From Miltoncostaea sp963823515 (GTDB lineage Bacteria > Actinomycetota > Thermoleophilia > Miltoncostaeales > Miltoncostaeaceae), in NCBI GenBank assembly GCA_963823515.1, contig CAWGMB010000019.1, positions 124,001 to 188,000 of the forward strand: a DNA stretch of 64,000 nucleotides, written 5' to 3'. Positions 43,152 through 51,726 of the stretch are shown here, piece by piece; positions within the stretch are counted from its first letter, which is position 1; each line of letters begins with the position of its first letter. Both the position numbers and the translations under genes were made by a program. The notes under the pieces are model-generated. The model did no database searches, was not told the origin of the DNA, and worked only from the letters and a program-made list of their open reading frames with translations.

Positions 43152-44047
43152 CAGAACGCGTTGACGGCGAGGGCGACGAAGATCAGCGCGAGATAGAGGA
43201 GCGAGTAGTGGAAGGTCGCCCTGGCCCAGCCGATGGCCGGATCGCGGTAGAGCATCCAGGACAGGTGGAGGAACACGGCGCCCAGGACGAGGGCGCTGAC
43301 CAGGTAGAGCAGGCCGGCGGCGCCGGACGCGACAGGGAGGATCGAGACGGAGATCATCACGAACGTCCACAGCAGGATCTGCCGCTTGGTCTCGGCCACT
43401 CCGTGGACCACCGGGAGCATCGGCACGCCGGCGGCCGCGTAGTCGCGCTTCAGCATCAGGGCCAGGGCCCAGAAGTGCGGGGGCGTCCAGTAGAAGACGA
43501 TCGCGAACATCAGCCAGGCCGTCAGAGAGAGCTCGCCGGTGACCGCGGCCCAGCCGACCATCGGGGGCACGGCGCCCGCCGATCCGCCGATCACGATGTT
43601 GTGGATCGACGTGCGCTTGAGCCAGAGCGTGTAGACGCCCACGTAGAGCGCGAGGCCCAGCAGCGCGAGCGCGGCGGCGAGCCAGTTCGACGAGAGCCCG
43701 ATGATGAGCGCGCTGAGCACCCCGAGGGCGATCCCGAAGCCCAGGGCCCGGCCGGGCGTGACCCGACCGACCACCACCGGCCGGGCGTCCGTGCGGTGCA
43801 TGATGTCGTCGATGTCGCGATCGATGTACTGGTTGATCGCGTTCGCCCCGCCCGCCGCGAGGTAGCCGCCGATCATCGTCCAGAGGAAGAGCCAGGCACC
43901 CGGGTTGCCGCGCGCGGCGACGAACATCGCGGCGCCCGTGGTGAACAGCAGCAGCGAGATGATCCGCGGCTTGGTGAGGCGGACATAGTCGGCCACCACC
44001 GCCAGCGGCCCGCCGGCGACCCCGGCCGGGAGGGCGCCGGTCGTCAT
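43151..44047 (-). CDS. ctaB: Protoheme IX farnesyltransferase (heme O synthase)
   Basis: The 298-residue, multi-TM UbiA-family enzyme has NAINQYIDRDIDDIMHRTDARP (first Asp motif) and KRTSIHNIVIGGSAGAVPPMVGW, diagnostic of CyoE/CtaB. It farnesylates heme b to heme o, the step before heme a for the aa3 oxidase encoded just downstream. ATGA overlap with the 63-residue membrane protein, and TGATG with the MFS gene. ctaA (heme A synthase) is not seen in the window. Confidence 0.96.
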   Translation of the reverse strand: MTTGALPAGVAGGPLAVVADYVRLTKPRIISLLLFTTGAAMFVAARGNPGAWLFLWTMIGGYLAAGGANAINQYIDRDIDDIMHRTDARPVVVGRVTPGRALGFGIALGVLSALIIGLSSNWLAAALALLGLALYVGVYTLWLKRTSIHNIVIGGSAGAVPPMVGWAAVTGELSLTAWLMFAIVFYWTPPHFWALALMLKRDYAAAGVPMLPVVHGVAETKRQILLWTFVMISVSILPVASGAAGLLYLVSALVLGAVFLHLSWMLYRDPAIGWARATFHYSLLYLALIFVALAVNAF

Positions 44048-44235
44048 GCCGCCGCCGAGAGGGCCACGAGCGCCGCGAGCAGCGCGAGCGGCACGACCAC
44101 CCAGAGCGCCTCCAGGCCGCGGTGCGCCGCGGATCCCCTGTCGACGCCGTCGCCCGAGGGCCGGCGGAGCACGATCAGGATCGCCGGCACCGCGAGCAGG
44201 ACGGCCAGCACGAGGGCCGCCACCCGCAGGCTCAT
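44044..44235 (-). CDS. 63-residue two-TM protein upstream of ctaB
   Basis: The protein runs MSLRVAALVLAVLLAVPAIL (TM1), a polar loop, then GLEALWVVVPLALLAALVAL (TM2). The second helix, with E-x-x-W-x-x-x-P, resembles the TM2 of oxidase subunit II (EIVWTVVP in ctaC here), and no cupredoxin domain follows. It is coupled to ctaB by ATGA. It may be a small oxidase-assembly or accessory subunit. That is inference from similarity and position. Confidence 0.65.
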   Translation of the reverse strand: MSLRVAALVLAVLLAVPAILIVLRRPSGDGVDRGSAAHRGLEALWVVVPLALLAALVALSAAA

Positions 44236-44349
44236 GTCACGGTTCCAGACAACGCCCGCGAGCATAGCCCAGCCCCGGCGCCGGGCCGCGCGTGACGGAC
44301 GTACCGGGGCGGATTCGCCGTGATCGTGATCCGGAAGGAGGTCGGAGGC

Positions 44350-45609
44350 GTGCAGAGAGCGGACGTGGTTGTGCTGGGAGCCGGTCCCGCGGGCCTCGGC
44401 GCCGCGCTCGCGCTGGCGCGGGCGGGCGCGTCGGTGACCGTGATGGACCCGGCGCCGGCGCCCGGCGGGCTCTGCGTCACACGCCGCCGCGAAGGCTTCG
44501 CCTACGACATCGGCGGCCACATCCCCTTCGTCCGCGACGACGCGCGGCGGGTGTGGCTCGAGGACCTGCTGGGCGACGAGCTCCTCTGGGTCAACCGCCC
44601 CGTGGCCTGCGTGCGCGACGGACGGGTGGTGCGGGGCCGCTACCTCGACCAGCGCCCGGACGGAGGGCCGGACGGAGGGCCGGAGGCGCAGGAGGACGGG
44701 ACGGCCCGGGGAGAGCTGGCGGGGCGCTTCGGCGCGGACTTCGTGGACCGCGTCATGCGCCCGTACCTGGAGAAGGTCGATGGGGTGCCGCTGGAGCGCA
44801 TCCCCGGCGACCGCGCACGGCGCCTGCTGGAGGGACAGGCCGCGCCCGACGGCTTCCACTTCCCGGCCGGGGGCATCGGACGCCTGATGGACGCGATGGC
44901 CGCGGCGGCCCGCGGCGCGGGCGCGGACGTGCGGCTCGGCACCGGGGCAGAGGCGATCGACGTCCCGGGCGGGCGGGTCACGTCGGTGCGCGCGGGTGGC
45001 GGCGCGACGATCGCGACCGAGCACCTGGTCGTCGCGATGCCGGCCCTGGCGGCGGTCCGGCTGCTCGATCCCGCACCCCCGGGCGCCACCGCGCGCGCGG
45101 TGCGCATGCGCGCGGTCGCGATCGTCTACCTGGCCCTCGACCGCGCCCGGCTCACCGAGGAGCCGTGGATCCAGGTCGACGATCCCCGCGTCCCGTTCGC
45201 GCGCGCCTTCGAGCCGGTGAACTGGAGCCCCGGGCTCGCGCCCGCCGGGCGGACGATCCTCGGCCTCGAGTGCTACTGCCGGGCGCGCGACGACGACCCG
45301 GTGTGGGGCCTCGGCGACGCGGCGCTGGCGGCCGCCTGCGCGCAAGCGCTGCACGACCCGCTCGGCCTGCTGGACGACCCGGGAGCCGCCGAGACCGTCG
45401 AGGTCCTGAGGATCCCCCGCGCATATCCGGAGGCCGACCTCGGGCAGACGGCCGAGGTGCGGGCGCCCGCGCTCTGGCTGGGGGGCCTGCACGGGATCCG
45501 CCTCGCGCCGGGAGCCGCCGTGATCGAGGCGGTGGAGGCCGGGGAACGCGTCGCGGCCGCGATCCTGTCCGGGGCCGCGGACCCGGTTGGTCCGGTGCCG
45601 GTCTCCTGA
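44350..45609 (+). CDS. FAD-dependent oxidoreductase, protoporphyrinogen-oxidase/phytoene-desaturase-like
   Basis: GTG 44350 has AAGGAGG eight bases upstream; a start at 44320 is less likely. The FAD-binding start VVVLGAGPAGLGAALALARAGASVTVMD and APGGLCVTRR, the YDIGGHIPF motif, and a C-terminal LWLGGLHGIRLAPGAAVIEAVEAGERVA close the flavin site. The pattern fits the HemY/amine-oxidase-like flavoproteins, with a FHFPAGGIGRLMDAMA segment typical of protoporphyrinogen or NAD-diphospho-sugar mutase relatives. Neighbouring heme genes make a HemY-type role possible, but it is not proven. A small Gly-Pro-Asp repeat (RPDGGPDGGPEA) sits near residue 110. Confidence 0.82.
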   Translation: MQRADVVVLGAGPAGLGAALALARAGASVTVMDPAPAPGGLCVTRRREGFAYDIGGHIPFVRDDARRVWLEDLLGDELLWVNRPVACVRDGRVVRGRYLDQRPDGGPDGGPEAQEDGTARGELAGRFGADFVDRVMRPYLEKVDGVPLERIPGDRARRLLEGQAAPDGFHFPAGGIGRLMDAMAAAARGAGADVRLGTGAEAIDVPGGRVTSVRAGGGATIATEHLVVAMPALAAVRLLDPAPPGATARAVRMRAVAIVYLALDRARLTEEPWIQVDDPRVPFARAFEPVNWSPGLAPAGRTILGLECYCRARDDDPVWGLGDAALAAACAQALHDPLGLLDDPGAAETVEVLRIPRAYPEADLGQTAEVRAPALWLGGLHGIRLAPGAAVIEAVEAGERVAAAILSGAADPVGPVPVS

Positions 45610-45651
45610 CGCCGGCCGCCCATGGGCCCGTCGTGAGATAGCCTCGGCAGG

Positions 45652-47097
45652 GTGGCGACCACTCATGCACCGGCCACCCGGGACCGGTTCGTGGCTCTGC
45701 TGGACCCGGGGCGGGTCATCGACCACCCGCTGGAGCGGCGCCTCTACGCCCGGGACGGCTCGATCGCCCAGGGCGACTGCGGCCTGGTGGTGCTCCCCCA
45801 GACCACCGCCGAGGTGGTCGCCTGCATGCGCCTCGCCCACGAACTGGGCCTGCCCGTCGTCCCACGCGGCTCCGGCACGGGCCTCTGCGGCGGCGCCGTG
45901 CCGCTCGACGGGGCGATCGTGCTGTCGGTGGCGCGGATGTCGCGGATCCTCGAGATCGACCCCGCCGTGCCGTGCGCCCGGGTCGAGCCCGGGGTGCTGA
46001 ACCTCGACCTCTCGACGGCCGTGCACCACCTGGGCCTGCACTACGCGCCCGACCCCTCGAGCCAGCAGGCGTGCTCGATCGGCGGCAACGTCGCGACGAA
46101 CGCCGGCGGGCCCCACTGCCTCGCCTCCGGGGTCACCGCGCAGCACATCCTCGGCATGGAGATCGTGCTGGCCGACGGCGAGGTGCTGCGCCTCGGCGGT
46201 CCGGCGCCGGACCCGCCCGGATACGACCTGCGCGGGTTCGTGGTGGGCGGCGAGGGCACGCTCGGCGTCGTCACCGAGGTCACGGTCCGCCTCAGCCGCA
46301 ACCCGCCCGAGGTGCGGACGATGCTCCTCGACTTCCCCACCGTCCAGGCGGCCGGCGAGGCGGTCGGCGGCATCATCGGGGCCGGGGTGATCCCGGCGGC
46401 GATGGAGATGATGGACCAGAGGATGGTGGTGGCCGTGGAGGCCTTCGTCCACGCCGACCTGCCCGTCGACGCCGCCGCGATCCTGCTCGTGGAGGTGGAC
46501 GGCACTCCGGCCGAGGTGGCGTCCCACACCGCCGTCGTCGAGCGCGTCGGCGCGCAGGCGGGCGCCGGGCGGGTGCGGGTGGCCCGCGACGAGGCCGAGC
46601 GCGCGCTGTTCTGGAAGGCGCGAAAGAGCGCCTTCGGGGCCGTCGCCCGGATCGCGCCGAACTACTACCTGCACGACTGCGTGGTGCCGCGCACCCGGCT
46701 GGTCGAGGTGCTGGCCCGCATCTACGAGATCGGCGCCGAGCTCGACCTGGTGATCATGAACGTCTTCCACGCCGGCGACGGCAACCTGCACCCCCTGATC
46801 GCCTTCGATCGCCGCGACCCGGAGCAGGTGGAGCGCGTCCACGCCGCCGGCACGCTGATCATCGAGGCCTGCGTCGCCGTGGGCGGCGTGCTGTCGGGCG
46901 AGCACGGCATCGGCCTCGAGAAGCGCGACTTCATGCCGCTCACCTTCACGGAGGCCGACCTGCGGGCACAGGCGTGCGCGCGCGAGGCGTTCGACCCGGA
47001 GGGCCGGATGAACCCGGCCAAGGTCCTGCCGATCGGCAGCCGCTGCGGCGAGATCGTCCTCGACGCGGGATCGCTGCCGCCCGGGACCTGGCTGTGA
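45652..47097 (+). CDS. glcD: Glycolate oxidase subunit GlcD (FAD-linked)
   Basis: This 481-residue VAO-type flavoprotein has PRGSGTGLCGGAVPLDGAIVLS for FAD binding, then CSIGGNVATNAGGPHCL and a C-terminal VIMNVFHAGDGNLHPLIAFD followed by SGEHGIGLEKR, as in GlcD/D-lactate dehydrogenases. It oxidises glycolate (or a related 2-hydroxyacid) to glyoxylate. It overlaps glcE by four bases and heads the glcDEF operon. A long antisense frame over it is spurious. Confidence 0.95.
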   Translation: MATTHAPATRDRFVALLDPGRVIDHPLERRLYARDGSIAQGDCGLVVLPQTTAEVVACMRLAHELGLPVVPRGSGTGLCGGAVPLDGAIVLSVARMSRILEIDPAVPCARVEPGVLNLDLSTAVHHLGLHYAPDPSSQQACSIGGNVATNAGGPHCLASGVTAQHILGMEIVLADGEVLRLGGPAPDPPGYDLRGFVVGGEGTLGVVTEVTVRLSRNPPEVRTMLLDFPTVQAAGEAVGGIIGAGVIPAAMEMMDQRMVVAVEAFVHADLPVDAAAILLVEVDGTPAEVASHTAVVERVGAQAGAGRVRVARDEAERALFWKARKSAFGAVARIAPNYYLHDCVVPRTRLVEVLARIYEIGAELDLVIMNVFHAGDGNLHPLIAFDRRDPEQVERVHAAGTLIIEACVAVGGVLSGEHGIGLEKRDFMPLTFTEADLRAQACAREAFDPEGRMNPAKVLPIGSRCGEIVLDAGSLPPGTWL

Positions 47098-48143
47098 CCG
47101 ACGTCATCGTGCCCGCCTCGCCCGCCGAGGCCGCCGCCGCCCTGGCCGAGGCGACCGCCGACCGGACCCGGGTGACCGTGGTGGGTGGGGGCACGCGCTC
47201 GCGGCGCGGGCGTCCCGGGCCGCCGGCCGACCGCGAGCTGCGCACCACCCACATGGACCGGGTGGTCGCCCACGAGCCGGCCGACCTGACGCTGACGGTG
47301 GAGGCCGGGGTCCTCGTCACCGAGGCCGCCCGCATCGCCGCGAGCGCCGGCCAGGCCTGGCCACAGGCCGAGGTGCGCGAGGGGTCCACCGTCGGCGGCG
47401 TGCTGGCGAGCGCCGCGAGCGGCCGGGCGCGGCTGCGCGCCGGCGCGGTGCGCGACTCGCTGCTGGAGGTCGTCATCGCCACCGGGGACGGGCGCCTGGT
47501 GACCGCGGGCGGGCGCACGGTGAAGGGCGTGTCGGGCTACGACATCCCGCGCCTCGCGGTCGGGTCGCTCGGAACCCTCGGCGTGATCGTGCAGGCGACC
47601 GTCAAGCTGTGGCCGCTCCCGCCGGCCCGCGGCTGGTTCGCCGCCGAGGGGACGCTCGATCAGCGGCTGGCGGCGGGCGGGCGCGTGCTCACCGGCCACG
47701 TGCGCCCGGTCTCGGTGCTGCTCGGCCCTGAATCGGTGGCCGTCGAGCTGGCCGGGCCGCCCGAGGACGTGCGGGCGCCCGAGGGCTTCACGCCGCTCTC
47801 CGGGGCGCCGGCCGAGCTCGGAGGCGAGGGCGTGGTCGAGGCCGGGGTCTCCCCCCCGCGGCTCGGCGCGCTGGCCGGCCGGCTCGGCGAAGCCGGCCTG
47901 CGCTACGAGGCCTGGCTCGGTGTCGGTGTCTGTCGGGTGGCCGTGTCCTCGGCCGGCGACGTCGCGCGCGTGCGATCGGAGGCCACGACGCTGGGCGGCC
48001 ACGCGACCGTGATCGACGGCCCCGACGACCTGCGCGCCGACCCCTGGGGACCGCCGCCGCCGGGCGTGCACCTGATGAAGCGCCTGCGCGAGCGCTTCGA
48101 TCCCGCCGGGATCCTCAACGGCCAGATGCTGGTGTGGGCGTGA
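47094..48143 (+). CDS. glcE: Glycolate oxidase subunit GlcE (FAD-binding)
   Basis: From GTG 47094 the 349-residue protein has the FAD-fold VTVVGGGTRSRRGRP, then AWPQAEVREGSTVGGVLASAASG and TVKGVSGYDIPRLAVGSLGTLGVI, diagnostic of GlcE. It forms the membrane complex with GlcD and GlcF. Coupled on both sides (GTGA overlaps). A longer upstream frame is a glcD shadow. Confidence 0.94.
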   Translation: MTDVIVPASPAEAAAALAEATADRTRVTVVGGGTRSRRGRPGPPADRELRTTHMDRVVAHEPADLTLTVEAGVLVTEAARIAASAGQAWPQAEVREGSTVGGVLASAASGRARLRAGAVRDSLLEVVIATGDGRLVTAGGRTVKGVSGYDIPRLAVGSLGTLGVIVQATVKLWPLPPARGWFAAEGTLDQRLAAGGRVLTGHVRPVSVLLGPESVAVELAGPPEDVRAPEGFTPLSGAPAELGGEGVVEAGVSPPRLGALAGRLGEAGLRYEAWLGVGVCRVAVSSAGDVARVRSEATTLGGHATVIDGPDDLRADPWGPPPPGVHLMKRLRERFDPAGILNGQMLVWA

Positions 48144-49342
48144 GCACGTCCAACTGGGACCCCACGCGGGCGGCGCCGCTGGAGGAGGACGTCGTCAAGT
48201 GCGTGGCGTGCGGCCTCTGCCTGCCGCACTGCCCCACCTTCCGCCTCACGGGACGGGAGACCGCCTCGCCGCGGGGGCGCATCGCCGCGATGCGCGCGGT
48301 GGAGGAGGGACACGCGGTTGTCGACGCCTCGTTCACGACGATGATGGACGAGTGCCTGGCGTGCCGGGCGTGCGAGGCCGCCTGCCCGAGCGGCGTGCCC
48401 TTCGGCCGGATGATCGAGGGCGCCCGCGCCCAGGCGGAGCCCACCCGCCCGCTGACCGCCCGCGGCATCCGCCGCGCGGGCCTCACGGGCGTGCTGCCCC
48501 GCCCGCGCCTGGTGATGGCCGCGGGGTGGCTGCTCGGCGTCGCCCGGGCCCTGCGCCTCGACCGCCTCGCGCCCGCCGCGCAGCGCTCCAGCACCCCGCC
48601 GGTCTCCCTGCGCGAGCTGCGCCGCCCGATCCCGGCCCGCCTCGGGACGGGCCCGGTGGCGGCGGTGCTGTCGGGCTGCGTCATGGACGTCGCCTTCCGG
48701 CCCACCCAGCGTGCGACGATGCGCGTGGTGGCCGACGCCGGCTACACGGCGCAGCGCTCGAGGCCTGCCGGCTGCTGCGGCGCCCTCGCGATGCACTACG
48801 GCCGCCCGCAGGCCGCGCGGGAGATGGCGAAGGCGCGGATCGCCGAGATGGAGGGCGCCGAGGTCGTCGTGGCGAACGCCTCCGGCTGCAGCGCCCACAT
48901 GAAGACCTACGGCGAGCTGCTGGCCGACGACCCGGCCTGGGCCGCGCGGGCCGCGCGCGTCGCGGCGCGCGTGCGCGACCTGATCGAGATCACGCCGCCG
49001 CCGCGCGAGGCCGGAATCGGCACCGTGGCGGTCCACGACGCGTGCCACCACCTGCACGCCCAGGGCATCGGGCCGCGCGGGCTCCTCGCGGGGGCGGGCG
49101 CGCACTGCATCGACCTCGCGGACGGCGGGCGCTGCTGCGGCGCCGCCGGGCTCTACAGCGTCCTGCAGCCCGAGATGGCCGCGGCGCTGCGCCGGCAGAA
49201 GGCCGAGGCCGTCGCGGCGACCGGGGCGCCGGTCGTGGCGGTCGCCAACCCGGGCTGCGCGATTCAGATCTCCGCCGGCCTGCGCGAGATCGGCTCGGAC
49301 GTGCGCGTGGCCCACCCCGCGGAGCTCGTCTCCCCGGAGTAG
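48140..49342 (+). CDS. glcF: Glycolate oxidase iron-sulfur subunit GlcF
   Basis: Two 4Fe-4S clusters are bound by CVACGLCLPHC (residues 21-31) and CLACRACEAAC. Two CCG-type modules follow: SGCVMD with later AGCCGALAMHYG, and ACHHLHAQ with later GGRCCGAAGLY, as in GlcF and heterodisulfide-reductase-like proteins. It carries electrons from GlcD/E to the quinone pool. GTG 48140 overlaps glcE. It is the last gene of the operon; it converges with the L,D-transpeptidase gene 24 bp away. Confidence 0.95.
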   Translation: MSTSNWDPTRAAPLEEDVVKCVACGLCLPHCPTFRLTGRETASPRGRIAAMRAVEEGHAVVDASFTTMMDECLACRACEAACPSGVPFGRMIEGARAQAEPTRPLTARGIRRAGLTGVLPRPRLVMAAGWLLGVARALRLDRLAPAAQRSSTPPVSLRELRRPIPARLGTGPVAAVLSGCVMDVAFRPTQRATMRVVADAGYTAQRSRPAGCCGALAMHYGRPQAAREMAKARIAEMEGAEVVVANASGCSAHMKTYGELLADDPAWAARAARVAARVRDLIEITPPPREAGIGTVAVHDACHHLHAQGIGPRGLLAGAGAHCIDLADGGRCCGAAGLYSVLQPEMAAALRRQKAEAVAATGAPVVAVANPGCAIQISAGLREIGSDVRVAHPAELVSPE

Positions 49343-49365
49343 GCCACCCGCCGTCCCTGCCGGTG

Positions 49366-50154
49366 CTAGCGGAGGATGTCCACGGGGCTGCCCGCGGGGA
49401 CCCTGCGCCCGATCTTCGTGGCCACCGAGTTCGACATCCGCACGCATCCGTGGCTGACGGCCCGCCCGAGGAGCTGGGGCCGGCTGGTTCCGTGCAGCGC
49501 CACCCGGCCGTCCCCGCCGTCGAACTCGGACAGCTTCTGGGAGTGCGCGGTGAGGGTGAGGATGTAGGTCCCGAAGAACCCCTTGGGGTTCCTCTGGCGG
49601 ACGATCTCGCTGAGGGCGAAGCGGCCGGTGGGCGTGGGGTTCGCGCTCGTGCCGACCGCGACCTTCCACCTGCCGATCACCTTGCCCGCCCGGCGCAGCT
49701 CGAGCTTCCGCGCCCGGAGGCGGACCGTCACGCGGTAGCGCGTGCGCGTCACGCGCACGGCCTCGGCGGGAACCCAGCCGGCGGCGGAGTTCGGCCGCTT
49801 GGTCAGGCGGACGCGGTACCAGACCCCGTGCTTCTTGCTCGCCCGCGCAGCGAGCACGAGCAGCACGTTGGGCCCGCCGTTGTAGGGGGCCGTCGCGCCG
49901 AGCTTCGAGGTCTTGCGCGCGCCGGCCCGCGGGGCCGAGCGCGTGTGCACGGGGATGAGGACGCGTGCGGTCCACGCCTCCTTGGTGGTCGGGCGGCTGG
50001 CGATCGCCCGTGGCGCCGGGCCGGTCGCGGTGGCCCGCGCGGAGCCGCCGCCGGAGGTCGCCTGCGCGGCGCCGCCCGCCAGCGCGACCGCGCAGGCGAC
50101 CGCGCCCCCGGCGATCCAGAGGGTCATCGGACGCCTGCGCACGTGGCCTCCCAT
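49366..50154 (-). CDS. L,D-transpeptidase (YkuD domain)
   Basis: Exported 262-residue protein with a basic N-terminus and one hydrophobic signal/anchor segment (LWIAGGAVACAVALAGGAAQA). An SH3-like region (about 60-135) leads into a YkuD domain with His221 in ALHGTS and the catalytic SHGCVRMSN (His235, Cys237). The enzyme makes 3-3 peptidoglycan cross-links or attaches proteins to the wall. Its start is 1 bp from the stop of the upstream surface-protein gene, so the two may be co-expressed cell-wall genes. Confidence 0.93.
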   Translation of the reverse strand: MGGHVRRRPMTLWIAGGAVACAVALAGGAAQATSGGGSARATATGPAPRAIASRPTTKEAWTARVLIPVHTRSAPRAGARKTSKLGATAPYNGGPNVLLVLAARASKKHGVWYRVRLTKRPNSAAGWVPAEAVRVTRTRYRVTVRLRARKLELRRAGKVIGRWKVAVGTSANPTPTGRFALSEIVRQRNPKGFFGTYILTLTAHSQKLSEFDGGDGRVALHGTSRPQLLGRAVSHGCVRMSNSVATKIGRRVPAGSPVDILR

Positions 50155-51578
50155 CAGCCCGTCACGCCGCCGGCACGCGCCACCGGGACCGGTCCGACGA
50201 CGCGCGTCACGGCCGTCGAGCGGCGCGGCGGCAGGCCGTCGGCCGTGACCGTCGCGGTGTTGCGGATGGTCCCCGTGACGTTGGGGTTGACGCGGACGTT
50301 CATCCGGAGCCTCCGGGAGGCGCCGGCCGGCAGGTCACCCAGGCTCCAGGTCACCACGCCGTTGCGGATCGACGCGCCGGATGGCATCGAGACCAGCGTC
50401 AGGCTGACCGGCACCAGGTCGGTCACCTGGACGTTGCGCGCGACGAAGCTGCTGCGGTTGCGCACGACGACGGTGTAGCGGAACGTCGAGCCCGCCCGGG
50501 CGGTCGCGGGTCCGGACTTGGCGATTCTCACGTCGGGCGCGGGCCCCCCGGCGATCGTGACGCCGTTGCCGCTGATCAGGCCGAAGTTGTTGTTCGGGCT
50601 GCCGACGCCGGAGGTGACCCCGATGCCGGAGATGGTGCGGGGGGTCGTGGCGGTGAGCCCGCCGGGAACCGCCATCGCCACGGCGTAGGTGCCGGGCAGC
50701 AGGCCGTCGAAGCTGTAGCTGCCGTCGGCGGCTGAGAGCACGCTGCGGGTCGCGACCCTGATGCTTCCCGGTCGCGTGCCGGTGAGCGTGACCTTGACGC
50801 CCGCGCGGCCGACCTCGCCGGCGTCGAGGATGCCGTCGCGGTCGGTGTCGATGTAGACCACGCCGCTGATCGGGGCGGGGCGGACGTTGCCGGCGACGAA
50901 CGCGCCGAGGCCGCCCGCCGGAACGGTCACCTGACCCGAGACCGGGGTTATCGCGGCCCACATGGGGTCGACGACCTCCTCGATGTTCCAGACGCCGGCG
51001 GGCACGTTGCCCACGGTGACCGCGCCGTCGGCGCCGGTGGAGATGACGCTGCCGTTGCCCTGCGGGTTGGTCAGGCGGAAGGTCCAGCTGGGTACGCCCG
51101 GCTCGCCGGCCTCGCGGATGCCGTTGCCGTTGACGTCCTCGAACTTGACGACCTGGAGCGAGCCGAGCTGGTCGGCCACGTCGAACACGACCAGGGCGGA
51201 GGCCTCGAGGCTGGCCGGACTCGAGAAGAAGTTGACCGTCGCGCGGTAGCGGCCGACGGGGGCCGAGGCCGACGGGCTGAAGGAGCGCTGGACGTTGATC
51301 GGGCTCGGCAGGCCCGCCACCGACAGCGACTCCTGCTGGACGAGGGCGCCGAGCGGATCGGTGAAGCGGAGCGACCAGCTCGAGGCGATGGTCTGGTACG
51401 TGATCGAGAAGTCGACGGTCTCGGTCCCGGCACCGCGCTGGATCGCGGAGGGCGGAGCCGGCGAGCGGTTGAGGCTGATGCCGACCGCCGATGCCACCGC
51501 CGGCACAGCGAGCGCGACCACCATGGCCGCGAGCATCATGCGGCGCCACCCGCCCAGAGGTCCTCGTCTCATCTCCAC
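50154..51578 (-). CDS. Secreted surface protein with SdrD-B-like and DUF11 domains
   Basis: The 474-residue protein has a signal peptide (WRRMMLAAMVVALAVPAVASA). A beta-rich region is followed by two SdrD-B/CnaB-like modules (about 138-230, DVNGNGIREAGEPGVP; about 236-315, DTDRDGILDAGEVGRAG, ending YSFDGLLPGTYAV), each with Asp/Asn-rich calcium-type loops, and a DUF11 domain (about 345-455, YTVVVRNRSSFVARNVQVTD). No LPXTG or C-terminal TM is seen, so anchoring is unclear. It is transcribed from a leader rich in hairpins. Confidence 0.88.
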   Translation of the reverse strand: MEMRRGPLGGWRRMMLAAMVVALAVPAVASAVGISLNRSPAPPSAIQRGAGTETVDFSITYQTIASSWSLRFTDPLGALVQQESLSVAGLPSPINVQRSFSPSASAPVGRYRATVNFFSSPASLEASALVVFDVADQLGSLQVVKFEDVNGNGIREAGEPGVPSWTFRLTNPQGNGSVISTGADGAVTVGNVPAGVWNIEEVVDPMWAAITPVSGQVTVPAGGLGAFVAGNVRPAPISGVVYIDTDRDGILDAGEVGRAGVKVTLTGTRPGSIRVATRSVLSAADGSYSFDGLLPGTYAVAMAVPGGLTATTPRTISGIGVTSGVGSPNNNFGLISGNGVTIAGGPAPDVRIAKSGPATARAGSTFRYTVVVRNRSSFVARNVQVTDLVPVSLTLVSMPSGASIRNGVVTWSLGDLPAGASRRLRMNVRVNPNVTGTIRNTATVTADGLPPRRSTAVTRVVGPVPVARAGGVTG

Positions 51579-51600
51579 GCCTTCCCTTGAAATCCGCTCC

Positions 51601-51707
51601 GGGTCGCGGCGCGACCCATGCAGGGTGGAGCTTTCCCTGCAAACGGGGCTGCGTGAACCCCGCGCGGGCGAGCGAACCTACGACAACCTGCCGCTGCAAC
51701 GTTGCAG
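51601..51707 (-). promoter_or_regulatory. Hairpin-rich leader of the surface-protein gene
   Basis: Four inverted repeats lie in 107 bp upstream of the start at 51578: GGGTCGCG/CGCGACCC (51601-51617), GCAGGG/CCCTGC (51620-51640), CGGGG/CCCCG (51644-51662), and the perfect 14-bp palindrome CTGCAACGTTGCAG (51694-51707). In the minus-strand transcript they would fold into successive stem-loops. It does not match a riboswitch class I can recall, so it is only a candidate regulatory RNA; the outer palindrome could be an operator. Confidence 0.4.
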
Positions 51708-51726
51708 GAGTGCTTTCAAACGCACC

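Noticed and set aside
44044..46905. 953-codon leftward frame over the flavoprotein and glcD
   Set aside because: Low-complexity His/Asp/Val/Gly composition typical of antisense high-GC frames; only its last 63 codons are likely real.
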